Positions 9,926 through 18,267 are shown, numbered from the stretch's first letter. The stretch is DNA of 64,000 nucleotides from Candidatus Aenigmatarchaeota archaeon (GCA_016184005.1 JACPDL010000003.1:297632-361631), one strand, 5' to 3'. Made by a program: numbers and translations. The notes: a model not told the origin generated them from the sequence alone.

Positions 9926-10252
9926 CTATTTCTTCTTGTAGAGCTTCCAGAACAGTGGACAGGAAGCCTTTGCTACCATGCCGAGGACAAGAAGCACTAC
10001 TGCACCGACCTTTATGTCCACGCCAGGCGTTGTCAGGTAGTAAAGAAGGGCCCACAAGAAGGCATATGCGAAAATTACCGACACGATCCAGCCAAGAGAC
10101 TCTTGGGTTTCCACTCTAGCACCTCCATAAGCTACTATAGTGGCGTTTCTTTTATAGATAGCTGCAGGAATGCGCCAACCACGCTTGTAATTGGCGCGTA
10201 ATTTGGCTGAATCCCCGGCCTGATTCAGGGAACCGGCATTTACAGCTTTCAT
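9926..10252 (-). CDS. small membrane protein, hypothetical
   Basis: Two predicted hydrophobic helices; no family recognised. Confidence 0.5.
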   Translation of the reverse strand: MKAVNAGSLNQAGDSAKLRANYKRGWRIPAAIYKRNATIVAYGGARVETQESLGWIVSVIFAYAFLWALLYYLTTPGVDIKVGAVVLLVLGMVAKASCPLFWKLYKKK

Positions 10253-10381
10253 ATTGCTATGGCAGCAAAGTATTTCAAACCGCAGGCCTGCATGGGCAGA
10301 GCCACTGGTGTAAAAGAAGACAGAAAGAAAAGGAAATCAAAAAACTTCCCAAAATTCTATTTTTGCTTGTTAGTAGCTTTT

Positions 10382-10726
10382 TTACTTTTTGGAAGCCAGC
10401 GCATATACTGCCTTCAAAGCCACAAGGACTGCAGCCGGTGCTACGAATGTCGCAACATTGTTTAGGATAGTGTCAATTATCGTTCCCAGCCCGCCAATGA
10501 CATTGTCAATAGAGCTGAATGTTGCTGTAGCTGCGACCACCAAGGCAATCGAAGCAATCAGGAAAGGCGCTGTCTCCTTCTCAGAAACGTTGAGGAACCC
10601 AACTACCAGACCTAGCAAGACCAATAATACAGTTACCCAAGCCGTGCTTGCCTGAAGCAAACCAGCGAGTACTGCTATTACGACCACTGCCAAGAAGGCG
10701 AGTTCGCCAACTTTTTCCATTTTCAT
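10382..10726 (-). CDS. small membrane protein (about 4 TM), hypothetical
   Basis: Hydrophobic ORF; internal start MKMEKVGELAFLAVVV preferred. Confidence 0.5.
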   Translation of the reverse strand: MKMEKVGELAFLAVVVIAVLAGLLQASTAWVTVLLVLLGLVVGFLNVSEKETAPFLIASIALVVAATATFSSIDNVIGGLGTIIDTILNNVATFVAPAAVLVALKAVYALASKK

Positions 10727-10920
10727 CTTGTTATACACCCCGTTTTCAAGGCCTTGGCAGGCTGTGCCCGCCCAAGCCCGATACAAATGACTAACTGGAA
10801 GCTAATATTTAAGCCTTTTGGTTCAAGCGAAGTTTTAAATAGTGGCGGAAGCCTCCCGCCGGCAAGCACACTACTCTTTAACCTACCAAGACTTAAGAAG
10901 ATTCAAGCCAAGGCATAGGC

Positions 10921-11679
10921 ATGGCAAGATCGCAAGCAAAGACTGCCAAGACCGGTAAGAAGATTGGGATTGCGCCGCCCCTGCAGGGACTTTCTGACAA
11001 GGAGATGAGGGACCTTGGGGAAACAGCCCTGTATTTAGGAGCTTATAGATGGATTGAGCGTGAAGGCGACAGGGGTGCCGAAGGCTGCAGAGCGGGATTA
11101 TATCCCTTATTTTCCCAGAGATTTGATGGCATAGATGGAGCTACGACAGAAGTCAGGACGCCAGTAGCGACGCTGAGAGGGCAGAGATTTACCGAGTACA
11201 CGCTTGATGTAAACCGCTTTCTATTGACATACGGTGAAAGGCTGCCTCCGGATCTAAGACGGCTTGCCAAGACAATGGCTTTTCGCCGGGTAGGCGTCAC
11301 GCCGGTTCTTGATGGGGCCGTCAAGAGGCAGCTCAAAAAGGCATACCCGACAGAAAAGAGGCGCAAAAAGGGCCAGATTTCTTTATGGGAACAGGCCGGG
11401 ATTCCGCGATGGGAATGGGAATACAACCTTCTTGTCGTTAGAAGCCCGCAAACCAGGATTTATGTGGAAGGGGAGCCGGAAGAGGCTAGAACAGCAGGCC
11501 GCTTCAAGGTTTTATACGGGCTGCTAGTACACGAAAGTCAAAGAACCGAAGCTGAACTGAAAGGGACGACACAGACGGCGCAAACCGACAAGCAATATGC
11601 GGACCGCCTCCAAGAGCGGCTCAGGTTTTATGAAACACTTAAGAAACAGATTGCTCCTTATGCTGAGACAGGGCTGTAA
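10921..11679 (+). CDS. hypothetical basic protein
   Basis: 252-aa ORF, basic N-terminus; no family recognised. Confidence 0.55.
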   Translation: MARSQAKTAKTGKKIGIAPPLQGLSDKEMRDLGETALYLGAYRWIEREGDRGAEGCRAGLYPLFSQRFDGIDGATTEVRTPVATLRGQRFTEYTLDVNRFLLTYGERLPPDLRRLAKTMAFRRVGVTPVLDGAVKRQLKKAYPTEKRRKKGQISLWEQAGIPRWEWEYNLLVVRSPQTRIYVEGEPEEARTAGRFKVLYGLLVHESQRTEAELKGTTQTAQTDKQYADRLQERLRFYETLKKQIAPYAETGL

Positions 11680-11720
11680 AACGGAGCTCAGTCAAGCCAC
11701 TCATAGCCCTTTCCTCTCTG

Positions 11721-11845
11721 GATTATCCGCAACATTGTTTAAAACTGCTGTCTAAAGACAGCAGTTATTACATAAACAATGTTGGGATGACATGCTCTCA
11801 GAAACCCACGACTTTAGTCGTGGGAGTATTAAGAGCATATCATTT
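11721..11845. repeat. structured two-hairpin element, copy A
   Basis: ~95% identical over 125 nt to 41057-41181; AACATTGTTTA/TAAACAATGTT, CTGCTGTC/GACAGCAG, ATGCTCT/AGAGCAT and CCCACGAC/GTCGTGGG stems. Confidence 0.85.
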
Positions 11846-12086
11846 TAGTTACTTTGACTTCTGTGCCTTCTACTGCATATATCGCCCTGTAATTTCCTAT
11901 GCTGAGACGGTAGAACTGATGCCTTGACATCTTGTGGAGTTTCTTGATGTCGGCCTTTGGCCTTGGCTGGAATGGGTCATTCTCAAGTTCTCTTAACGCG
12001 GCCCTGATTCTGTTTTGTGCTTGTTTATCCAAGCCGTCCAGTTCTTTATCCGCTGTCTTGGACAACCTCACATCAAACTTTGGCAA
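11829..12086 (-). CDS. RelE/ParE-type toxin
   Basis: LSKTADKELDGLDKQAQNRIRAALREL...YRLSIGNYRAIYAVE, RelE fold pattern. Confidence 0.88.
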   Translation of the reverse strand: MPKFDVRLSKTADKELDGLDKQAQNRIRAALRELENDPFQPRPKADIKKLHKMSRHQFYRLSIGNYRAIYAVEGTEVKVTKMICS

Positions 12087-12258
12087 GAGGAACGAACTCC
12101 TCTGTTTCCAGGATTCTTTCCATCTCGTCGTAGAATTTCTTTATCTCGCGGGCTTTGAGAAGATTTCTGAGTATGTCGTCGTAAGTCTCGTCTTTTCTGC
12201 CTGCTTTTTTCAAAAGATCTCTCACTTCCTTGCTGACTGGAATCGTTGTCGTTTCCAT
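12073..12258 (-). CDS. antitoxin partner of the RelE-type toxin
   Basis: 61 aa, overlaps toxin start; METTTIPVSKEVRDLLKKAGRKDETYDDILRNLL pattern. Confidence 0.8.
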   Translation of the reverse strand: METTTIPVSKEVRDLLKKAGRKDETYDDILRNLLKAREIKKFYDEMERILETEEFVPLAKV

Positions 12259-12310
12259 TTGCTCACCTCTTAACTGTTATAAGCAGCTTATAACAGTTAT
12301 ATATAAAAAG

Positions 12311-13324
12311 TCAGCAAAAATCTTGTGTTATGTAGGCAACATTACCAGAAGATAATGCAACTCCTATGCCTTCTTTATCGTAAGTGGCTGTAAGTATATT
12401 TTGCCTATGGCCAAGGCTTTCCATCCAACCATCTACTGCGCATTGTGTTATCTCTTCTTCCGTATAGACATATCCGCAGCCTATTACATCGCCAGTTGGT
12501 ATCTGGTTTAGGTTTTCGGCTAGGCCTGTCGTATAATAACTACCATAGTCTTTGTAGCAAGAATAGCTTGCTGCTATTCCCCTACTTGTCGGGTCTTTCC
12601 CATCAGGGTTAACATGGTCGAAAAAGTTTCTTCTAACCATATCTTCGCTGTGCGCCCTTGCTATGCTTGCCAACCTTGCATCGTAACTTAGTGGAGAAAG
12701 CCCATACCTCTGCCTTTGCGAGTTGATTAGGTTGTGTATTTCTGTTTCCACTTTCGCTACATCAATTTCACGTCTTATAGGCAATCTGCTTATTTGCTCA
12801 TCTACTGAACTAACTACGTTCTGAGTAGTATTTTCTAATAAAGACTGTGCGCTGCTAAGGGTAGTTGATAGCTGGCCTGTTTTCATAAAGTAAAAGAACA
12901 CAACTCCAATAATAACAATTACAGCTAATGTAGATAACTTCTTGGCAAATCTTGTATACTTCTTATGCTGCTTCGGGACGCCCGTGTCATGTCTCCAATA
13001 TGTTTCTTTTATTTTGTGGCTTGGATTTTTGTCTTCAAACTTTATGGCAGGTCTTCTTGTCAAAGCTTCAATAGCTTCTTCGTATCTTCTTTCCTTTTCT
13101 TTCTCCTTCATATCCAAATAGTGCGCAAATCTGAAGTCTGGATGGCCAGGTTTCCTATGTTCATCGCTGAGAGAACGACCAATTCCGTAATCTCCATGTC
13201 CGAACATTGCTGGCTTCTTGGGATTTCTATGCTCATAACAGTAAAAGTCCTTGCAGAATCGGCAAATGAATACCTTAGTTCTCTTTCTGCATAAATGATG
13301 GTTGCATATACCTATCAAACTCAT
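12311..13324 (-). CDS. AN1-like zinc finger + TM helix + CAP/SCP domain protein
   Basis: N-term C/H cluster (CNHHLCRKRTKVFICRFCKDFYCYEHR), TM (LSTLAVIVIIGVVFFYF), CAP motifs (ARAHSEDMVRRNFFDHVNPDGKDP, GWMESLGHRQNIL). Confidence 0.82.
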   Translation of the reverse strand: MSLIGICNHHLCRKRTKVFICRFCKDFYCYEHRNPKKPAMFGHGDYGIGRSLSDEHRKPGHPDFRFAHYLDMKEKEKERRYEEAIEALTRRPAIKFEDKNPSHKIKETYWRHDTGVPKQHKKYTRFAKKLSTLAVIVIIGVVFFYFMKTGQLSTTLSSAQSLLENTTQNVVSSVDEQISRLPIRREIDVAKVETEIHNLINSQRQRYGLSPLSYDARLASIARAHSEDMVRRNFFDHVNPDGKDPTSRGIAASYSCYKDYGSYYTTGLAENLNQIPTGDVIGCGYVYTEEEITQCAVDGWMESLGHRQNILTATYDKEGIGVALSSGNVAYITQDFC

Positions 13325-13348
13325 TTTAAGTTTCACCTGTAACAAAAG

Positions 13349-13567
13349 TGGGGTCGGAGGGATTTTCGTTGCCTTTGCTTGCTTTCCGCAAGCGCTTTGC
13401 ACGTTTATCGTGTGCAAAGGGCTTTTCGAACCCCCATAGGCAGTTTTGGAGACTGCTGTACTAAATCCCCAAGCTTTTCTGTTTTACACGGTTTTTGAAA
13501 AGCCTGCCAGGTTATACTACGACTTTGCGCAAATTCTTAGTTTGTCCCACATCGTAGGTGCAACCCC
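13349..13567 (-). tRNA. tRNA-Trp(CCA) interrupted by three insertions/introns
   Basis: GGGG..TCG/CGACCCC acceptor, GTAT/GTAC D stem, GCAGT-CTCCAAA-ACTGC anticodon arm, GGGGG-TTCGA..T-CCCTC T arm. Removing ~41, ~43 and ~62 nt leaves exactly 73 nt. Confidence 0.85.
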
Positions 13568-14268
13568 TATTTCCTAAAACCAAAAAGGCTTGAAAAATCA
13601 CCAATGCTTTTCGATTTAATTCTAAATTGCATACCAACCGTAATATTTCCATCTTTGCGTTTATTACCTTTAACGATCCACACTTTAGTTGTTTCGATTT
13701 TATAGCTTAAAAGCATTTTCCTTATTGTGTCTAAAAATTTTTGGCCGTTGTTAATCAACTTCTCATGCTTATGTATTCTAAAGGCGATTTGAACCCTCTT
13801 ATTTTCTTTCCATAAGCTGCCTTCGCATTCAAAAGCTGTTTTAAGATAGTGAAATGAAAATTCTTTGTTTTGTAATATCCAGATAGGAACATCAAATTTC
13901 TTGAGGACTTTATTGCCGGTAGGTACGCCTAACATTTCAAGTATTTTGCCTATGGGTTTACAGCAAATTCTATATTCGTATGAAGTACCGAATGTATTTG
14001 TTTCTACTTTGCGGGTTTTACCTTTTACTCCAAATTGTCTTTCTGCTGCTGTAATAATATCGTTTAGTTTGTCTGTTGTGCCGGCTGTAAAAATAAACAT
14101 CTTGTTGTTGGGCGTCAAATGCCCATCAAAAGTGAGAAAAGATACTATTTTTGCTAAATCAGAATTTAACTCTAGGGGAAATTTCAAATTTAATTTTTCA
14201 ATTGCTTTGTCTGCAAATTTTTGAAGTTTGTATGAACTTCTAAAATCATTTTCCAAAAAATATTGCAT
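13567..14268 (-). CDS. LAGLIDADG-type homing endonuclease-like protein
   Basis: Two LAGLIDADG-like helices (AKIVSFLTFDGHL; FHYLKTAFECEGSLW), LGVPTGNK motif. Confidence 0.8.
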   Translation of the reverse strand: MQYFLENDFRSSYKLQKFADKAIEKLNLKFPLELNSDLAKIVSFLTFDGHLTPNNKMFIFTAGTTDKLNDIITAAERQFGVKGKTRKVETNTFGTSYEYRICCKPIGKILEMLGVPTGNKVLKKFDVPIWILQNKEFSFHYLKTAFECEGSLWKENKRVQIAFRIHKHEKLINNGQKFLDTIRKMLLSYKIETTKVWIVKGNKRKDGNITVGMQFRIKSKSIGDFSSLFGFRK

Positions 14269-14488
14269 TTTAGATTACGTGAAGCATTATTTATAAAGGT
14301 TAACGTAATGCCCCAAATTAAAAGCTGTCATCAGTTTGCTGAATGCGTGCCATTCATTGTAATCTTCTATTGTTAGAAATATCCCTTTAGATTGTAGGCT
14401 CGAAAAAGACTGATGTCCCGTTTATACCATGTTGCGTAGTTTTAAACGTTACAGAAGCTTTAAGTGCTATAGCATTCTATAGACTGCT

Positions 14489-14719
14489 ATGGTAACTACA
14501 ATACAGATAAGCGGGAAACTCCAAGAGAAGCTGAAAAAGAGAAAACTTTACGACAATGAAAGTTACGAAGATATAATCTGGGACTTGCTGGAAGACAACA
14601 TGGAACTTTCTGAAGAGACAAAAAAGAATATTGAAGAATATGAAAAAAACCATGAGAAATGGCTAAAAGAAGGCAAATACAAGACGCTCGAACAGATAAA
14701 GAAGGAAAAAGGTTTATGA
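14489..14719 (+). CDS. RelB/VapB-like antitoxin
   Basis: Small ORF overlapping a RelE-type ORF; TTIQISGKLQEKLKKRKLYDNESYEDII. Confidence 0.82.
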   Translation: MVTTIQISGKLQEKLKKRKLYDNESYEDIIWDLLEDNMELSEETKKNIEEYEKNHEKWLKEGKYKTLEQIKKEKGL

Positions 14720-14967
14720 TGTATAGCATAATCTTTTCTCCTGCGTCTCAAAAACAGTTCGATAAACTTGAAAACCCGATACAAGACCGTATAACATCCA
14801 TATTAGACAGAATACGAAATCGCCCTTATGATTTTATAAAAAGAATTACAGGAAGCCCCTATTTTAAACTTCGTGCGGGAGATTACAGGGTAGTTCTTGA
14901 TGTAAAAAACGACCAACTACTAATCATAGTAATTGAAATCGGTCACAGAAGAAATATTTACAAATAG
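14716..14967 (+). CDS. RelE-type toxin
   Basis: IIFSPASQKQFDKLENPIQDRITSIL...YFKLRAGDYRVVLDV...IVIEIGHRRNIYK. Confidence 0.88.
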   Translation: MMYSIIFSPASQKQFDKLENPIQDRITSILDRIRNRPYDFIKRITGSPYFKLRAGDYRVVLDVKNDQLLIIVIEIGHRRNIYK

Positions 14968-15003
14968 TTTAATCTTTAAGCCATAGCTGGACTAAGAGAA
15001 ATC

Positions 15004-15294
15004 ATGGAGATCAGCTTTGAGAGGTATACAAAGAGCCTGCTGATTGTCCTTGCTGTCTATTTCATCCTGTTCCTGTTTACTTTCCTGCCTTTCGTTGGCA
15101 AGGCGGCTGAAGTCGGGCTTCTGGGGGATTCATTTGTCTGGCTTATTATAATCCTTAATCTGATGCCTCTGCCGCTTTTCGCGCTTTATTTCCTCGGAAA
15201 GACAGACGGCAAGATTGCGAGACTGGGCCTTATGGCAGCTGCCTTCACGGCTTCCTTTTTCTCAGTCTTCTTCGTGCTCCCGCTGCAGTTTTAA
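15004..15294 (+). CDS. small membrane protein, hypothetical
   Basis: Three hydrophobic segments. Confidence 0.5.
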   Translation: MEISFERYTKSLLIVLAVYFILFLFTFLPFVGKAAEVGLLGDSFVWLIIILNLMPLPLFALYFLGKTDGKIARLGLMAAAFTASFFSVFFVLPLQF

Positions 15295-15309
15295 ATCCGT
15301 TTTTGCATA

Positions 15310-15633
15310 GTGAAAATCATGGCAGCAAGGACCGCTCGCGACGGGGATGCCGGGCTGATAAGCCAGACAGCCATAGAGCTTAAGAGGGATCTTGACAAAA
15401 TAGGCTACAGTCTGCAAGTCGAGCCTTATCTTTCTGGCGGAAGGGCTGGCGCTTCGGGGCTTGTAATCAGGATAGGGCGGCGCCATTACAATAGGATAAT
15501 CAACGGCGGGACGATAGTTGAGCTTGCCAGCAGGGGGATACGCCACATGTCCGGCAATCCGCATGCGCATGTTACGTGGGATGTTGAAATATATCCCGGC
15601 GAGACAGTTCTTACGGTCTACGAGGTGAAATGA
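15310..15633 (+). CDS. hypothetical protein
   Basis: 107-aa ORF overlapping the start of the HIT gene. Confidence 0.5.
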   Translation: MKIMAARTARDGDAGLISQTAIELKRDLDKIGYSLQVEPYLSGGRAGASGLVIRIGRRHYNRIINGGTIVELASRGIRHMSGNPHAHVTWDVEIYPGETVLTVYEVK

Positions 15634-16076
15634 TGGATTGCTTGTTCTGCAAGATTATAAGGGGAGAAATACCTTCGCGCAAGGTCTACGAAGACAAGGA
15701 TAGTGTAGCGTTTCTTGACATAAACCCTGCAAATCCCGGGCACACGCTTGTCATGCCAAAGAAACATGCGGAAAATATATTTGATGCGGACGATGAGATG
15801 CTTGGCAGGGTCATAGTTGCAGCAAAAGCCATTTCAAAGAAAATAAAGGATAGCCTGAATGCTGACGGCATTAACGTTATCCAGAACAACGGAAGACATG
15901 CGGGCCAGATTGTCAATCATATCCATTTCCACATAATCCCCAGATTTGCCAACGACACCGTCATAATTTCATATCCGAAAATAAAGATGGAAGACAAGGA
16001 TTTCGAAGAAATACAGAAGAAACTGACCGAATCTGAAAGAAAGGTCCAGAAAAACTGGGAAATGGACCTGATGTGA
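15633..16076 (+). CDS. HIT-family nucleotide hydrolase/transferase
   Basis: CLFCKIIRGEIP...GQIVNHIHFHIIPRF (HxHxH). Confidence 0.93.
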   Translation: MDCLFCKIIRGEIPSRKVYEDKDSVAFLDINPANPGHTLVMPKKHAENIFDADDEMLGRVIVAAKAISKKIKDSLNADGINVIQNNGRHAGQIVNHIHFHIIPRFANDTVIISYPKIKMEDKDFEEIQKKLTESERKVQKNWEMDLM

Positions 16077-16136
16077 TGTATAGAAAAAAATAAATTAACT
16101 AAAATCATTCTCTGCAAGAAATTTTCCTATTCTAAC

Positions 16137-16304
16137 TTAGTTAAAGCTTCTCTGGTTTCGGAAACAGTCCCTGCAAAATACAGGTCTGCCTTCTTTCGGC
16201 TGGAACGGAACTTCGCACTCTTGCTTGCATGTAGAGCATGTAGCCTTATGCATTTCACGTGGAGCAAAGCTTCTGCCGCCTCCGCCGCCTCCTCTAAATA
16301 CCAT
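16137..16304 (-). CDS. small zinc-binding (CxxC...CxxC) Gly-rich protein
   Basis: MVFRGGGGGGRSFAPREMHKATCSTCKQECEVPFQPKEGRPVFCRDCF. Confidence 0.75.
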   Translation of the reverse strand: MVFRGGGGGGRSFAPREMHKATCSTCKQECEVPFQPKEGRPVFCRDCFRNQRSFN

Positions 16305-16374
16305 TTCTTTTTTCACCCTTTTTGTTTCTAATACCGGAAAGTAGCATGAAACTACTCTTGGTATCCGAAAATAG

Positions 16375-16863
16375 ATGCAGAAAAGGTTAAAAGGACGAAA
16401 ATTAACAGCTAGCATGCTGAAAACGCTTCTTCTGCTTCTGGCTGTAAGTTTCGCAGCTGGATGTGTTTCCAATAATAATACCATAATAACTGGCAACGGC
16501 GCTGCAGTTACTTTGAATAATAAGACGATTTTTGCGGAAATCGCGGATTCTCCAGATGAATGGCAGAAAGGCCTGATGTACAGGGAAAGCCTTGCAGAAA
16601 ACAGCGGGATGCTGTTTGTTTTTCCCGAAGAAGCAGAGCGCAGTTTCTGGATGAAAAACACCAAGATCCCTCTGGATGCCATCTTCGTCTCAGCAAACTT
16701 AACGGTTGTGAATGTCCGGACGATGGAGCCGTGTTATGAAGATCCTTGCAGAAATTATGAATCTGGCGGGCCTGCAAAATACGTTCTTGAAGTGAGCAAA
16801 GGCGTTGCAGAAAAGAACGGTATTGTAACAGGGAGCAAAATAACTGTAGGCTGGCCGCAATAG
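16375..16863 (+). CDS. DUF192-family (putative lipoprotein)
   Basis: EWQKGLMYRESLAENSGMLFVFPEEAERSFWMKNTKIPLDAIFV. Confidence 0.85.
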   Translation: MQKRLKGRKLTASMLKTLLLLLAVSFAAGCVSNNNTIITGNGAAVTLNNKTIFAEIADSPDEWQKGLMYRESLAENSGMLFVFPEEAERSFWMKNTKIPLDAIFVSANLTVVNVRTMEPCYEDPCRNYESGGPAKYVLEVSKGVAEKNGIVTGSKITVGWPQ

Positions 16864-16901
16864 GCTTAAAAGATTTCAGATCTTATTGTCAGGGGATTTA
16901 A

Positions 16902-17867
16902 TTGGATATTGAAGCCGCTACAAGAGAATTCTTAGCATCTCCTGAAAGTCGAAACCATATAATAGATACCCGTCAGTTCAAAGAAAGAAGACCGCTGGAA
17001 GAGGTTTTCAGGCTTGCTGATAAGATTGCTGGGGAGATAAAGGCAGGAAAAACTGGATATGCTAGGGTTCTAGATGGAAAATCTATGATAAGCTTGTTCT
17101 ATGAACCTTCAACGCGTACAAGACTTTCGTTTGAAATGGCTATGACAAAGCTTGGCGGAAGCGTAATAAGCACAGAAAACGCCGCAGAATTTTCTTCGGC
17201 TGTAAAGGGCGAGAGTTTAGAAGACACAATAAGAGTAATATGTGGCTATGAACCTGATGTTATCGTGATGCGTCACAGGGAAAATGGGGCTCCTTTGCGC
17301 GCTGCAACTGTTTCTACTGTACCTGTAATTAATGCTGGCGATGGCTCTAATCAGCATCCGACACAAGCATTGCTTGACATTTACACTGTACAGAAAGAAA
17401 TAGGAAGAATGGATTCTTTGAGAGTAGGTTTTGTTGGAGACCTGAAAAAGGGTAGAACGGTCCGGTCTCTGGCATATTTGCTTAGCCATCTCGAAGGAAA
17501 CAGGCTTTTTTTTGTGGCGCCTGAATCTATGAGATTGGAAGACGATATAAGAAGTTACATGAAAGAAAGAAGAGTTGAATTTGAGGAATCTGAAGATTTA
17601 GGAGAAGTTTTGCCTGAAGTGGATGTGCTATATGTTACACGTTTGCAAAAAGAAAGAGGTAGCACAGCACAAGATGGAAGCTACTATGTTTTAGACAGGA
17701 AAGGGATAGCAAGAATGAGGCCTGGTTCAATAATCATGCATCCGCTCCCGAGAAATGAAGAAATTCATCCGGAAGTCGACTCAGATCCAAAGGCGGCATA
17801 CTTCCGCCAGTCTGCGAATGGTCTGTATGTCAGAATGGCATTATTGCATGACATGGCTCGAGGATAA
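16902..17867 (+). CDS. pyrB: aspartate carbamoyltransferase catalytic chain
   Basis: FYEPSTRTRLSFE, HPTQALLDIYT, MHPLPRNEEI; TTG start. Confidence 0.93.
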   Translation: MDIEAATREFLASPESRNHIIDTRQFKERRPLEEVFRLADKIAGEIKAGKTGYARVLDGKSMISLFYEPSTRTRLSFEMAMTKLGGSVISTENAAEFSSAVKGESLEDTIRVICGYEPDVIVMRHRENGAPLRAATVSTVPVINAGDGSNQHPTQALLDIYTVQKEIGRMDSLRVGFVGDLKKGRTVRSLAYLLSHLEGNRLFFVAPESMRLEDDIRSYMKERRVEFEESEDLGEVLPEVDVLYVTRLQKERGSTAQDGSYYVLDRKGIARMRPGSIIMHPLPRNEEIHPEVDSDPKAAYFRQSANGLYVRMALLHDMARG

Positions 17868-17895
17868 ATCACTTCTTCAGAACTGATTTTATCCT

Positions 17896-18073
17896 CAGAG
17901 ACATTGAAATCTGCTGTCTTTTCTGCAAAGGATTTCTTCAAAATCCTTTGAGAAATCCAAATCAAGCTTTGCTTGATTTAGGATTAGACAGCAGATGAAA
18001 CACAATGTCTCTGGGATCACATCTTCTCACAAACCACCGACTTTAGTCGGTGGTATATTAAGAAGATATGATT
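17896..18073. repeat. structured two-hairpin element, copy B (expanded loop)
   Basis: CAGAGACATTG/CAATGTCTCTG, CTGCTGTC...GACAGCAG with 68-nt loop insertion, ACCACCGAC/GTCGGTGGT. Confidence 0.8.
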
Positions 18074-18267
18074 TCATCCCATTCGGGGAATCTGCCTTCT
18101 TTGTGCTTGGAGAAAACAAGCTTTCCGTCAACAGTAACATCAAAGATGCCGCGGTCGCCATCTGCTAGATTTACTGTAGCTTTCAGCTCTTTTTCCATTT
18201 TTTGTTTCAGCTCTTTTGCCCTTGGCAAGTATCCGCACGGCACGCAGTATTTGATAGTAACTTTCAT
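18058..18267 (-). CDS. SelW/Rdx-family thioredoxin-like protein
   Basis: MKVTIKYCVPCGYLPRAKELKQKMEKEL...FDVTVDGKLVFSKHKEGRFPEWDEI. Confidence 0.85.
   Translation of the reverse strand: MKVTIKYCVPCGYLPRAKELKQKMEKELKATVNLADGDRGIFDVTVDGKLVFSKHKEGRFPEWDEIISS

Noticed and set aside
10832-10870. GGCGG...CCGCC hairpin upstream of 10921 as a riboswitch
   Set aside because: Short stem with a 7-nt loop only, no conserved aptamer-like sequence.
11780-11845. CCCACGAC-TTTA-GTCGTGGG hairpin as the end of an IS200/IS605 insertion sequence
   Set aside because: No TnpA (Y1) or TnpB-like ORF anywhere in the window; kept as one hypothesis for the repeat family rather than called a mobile element.
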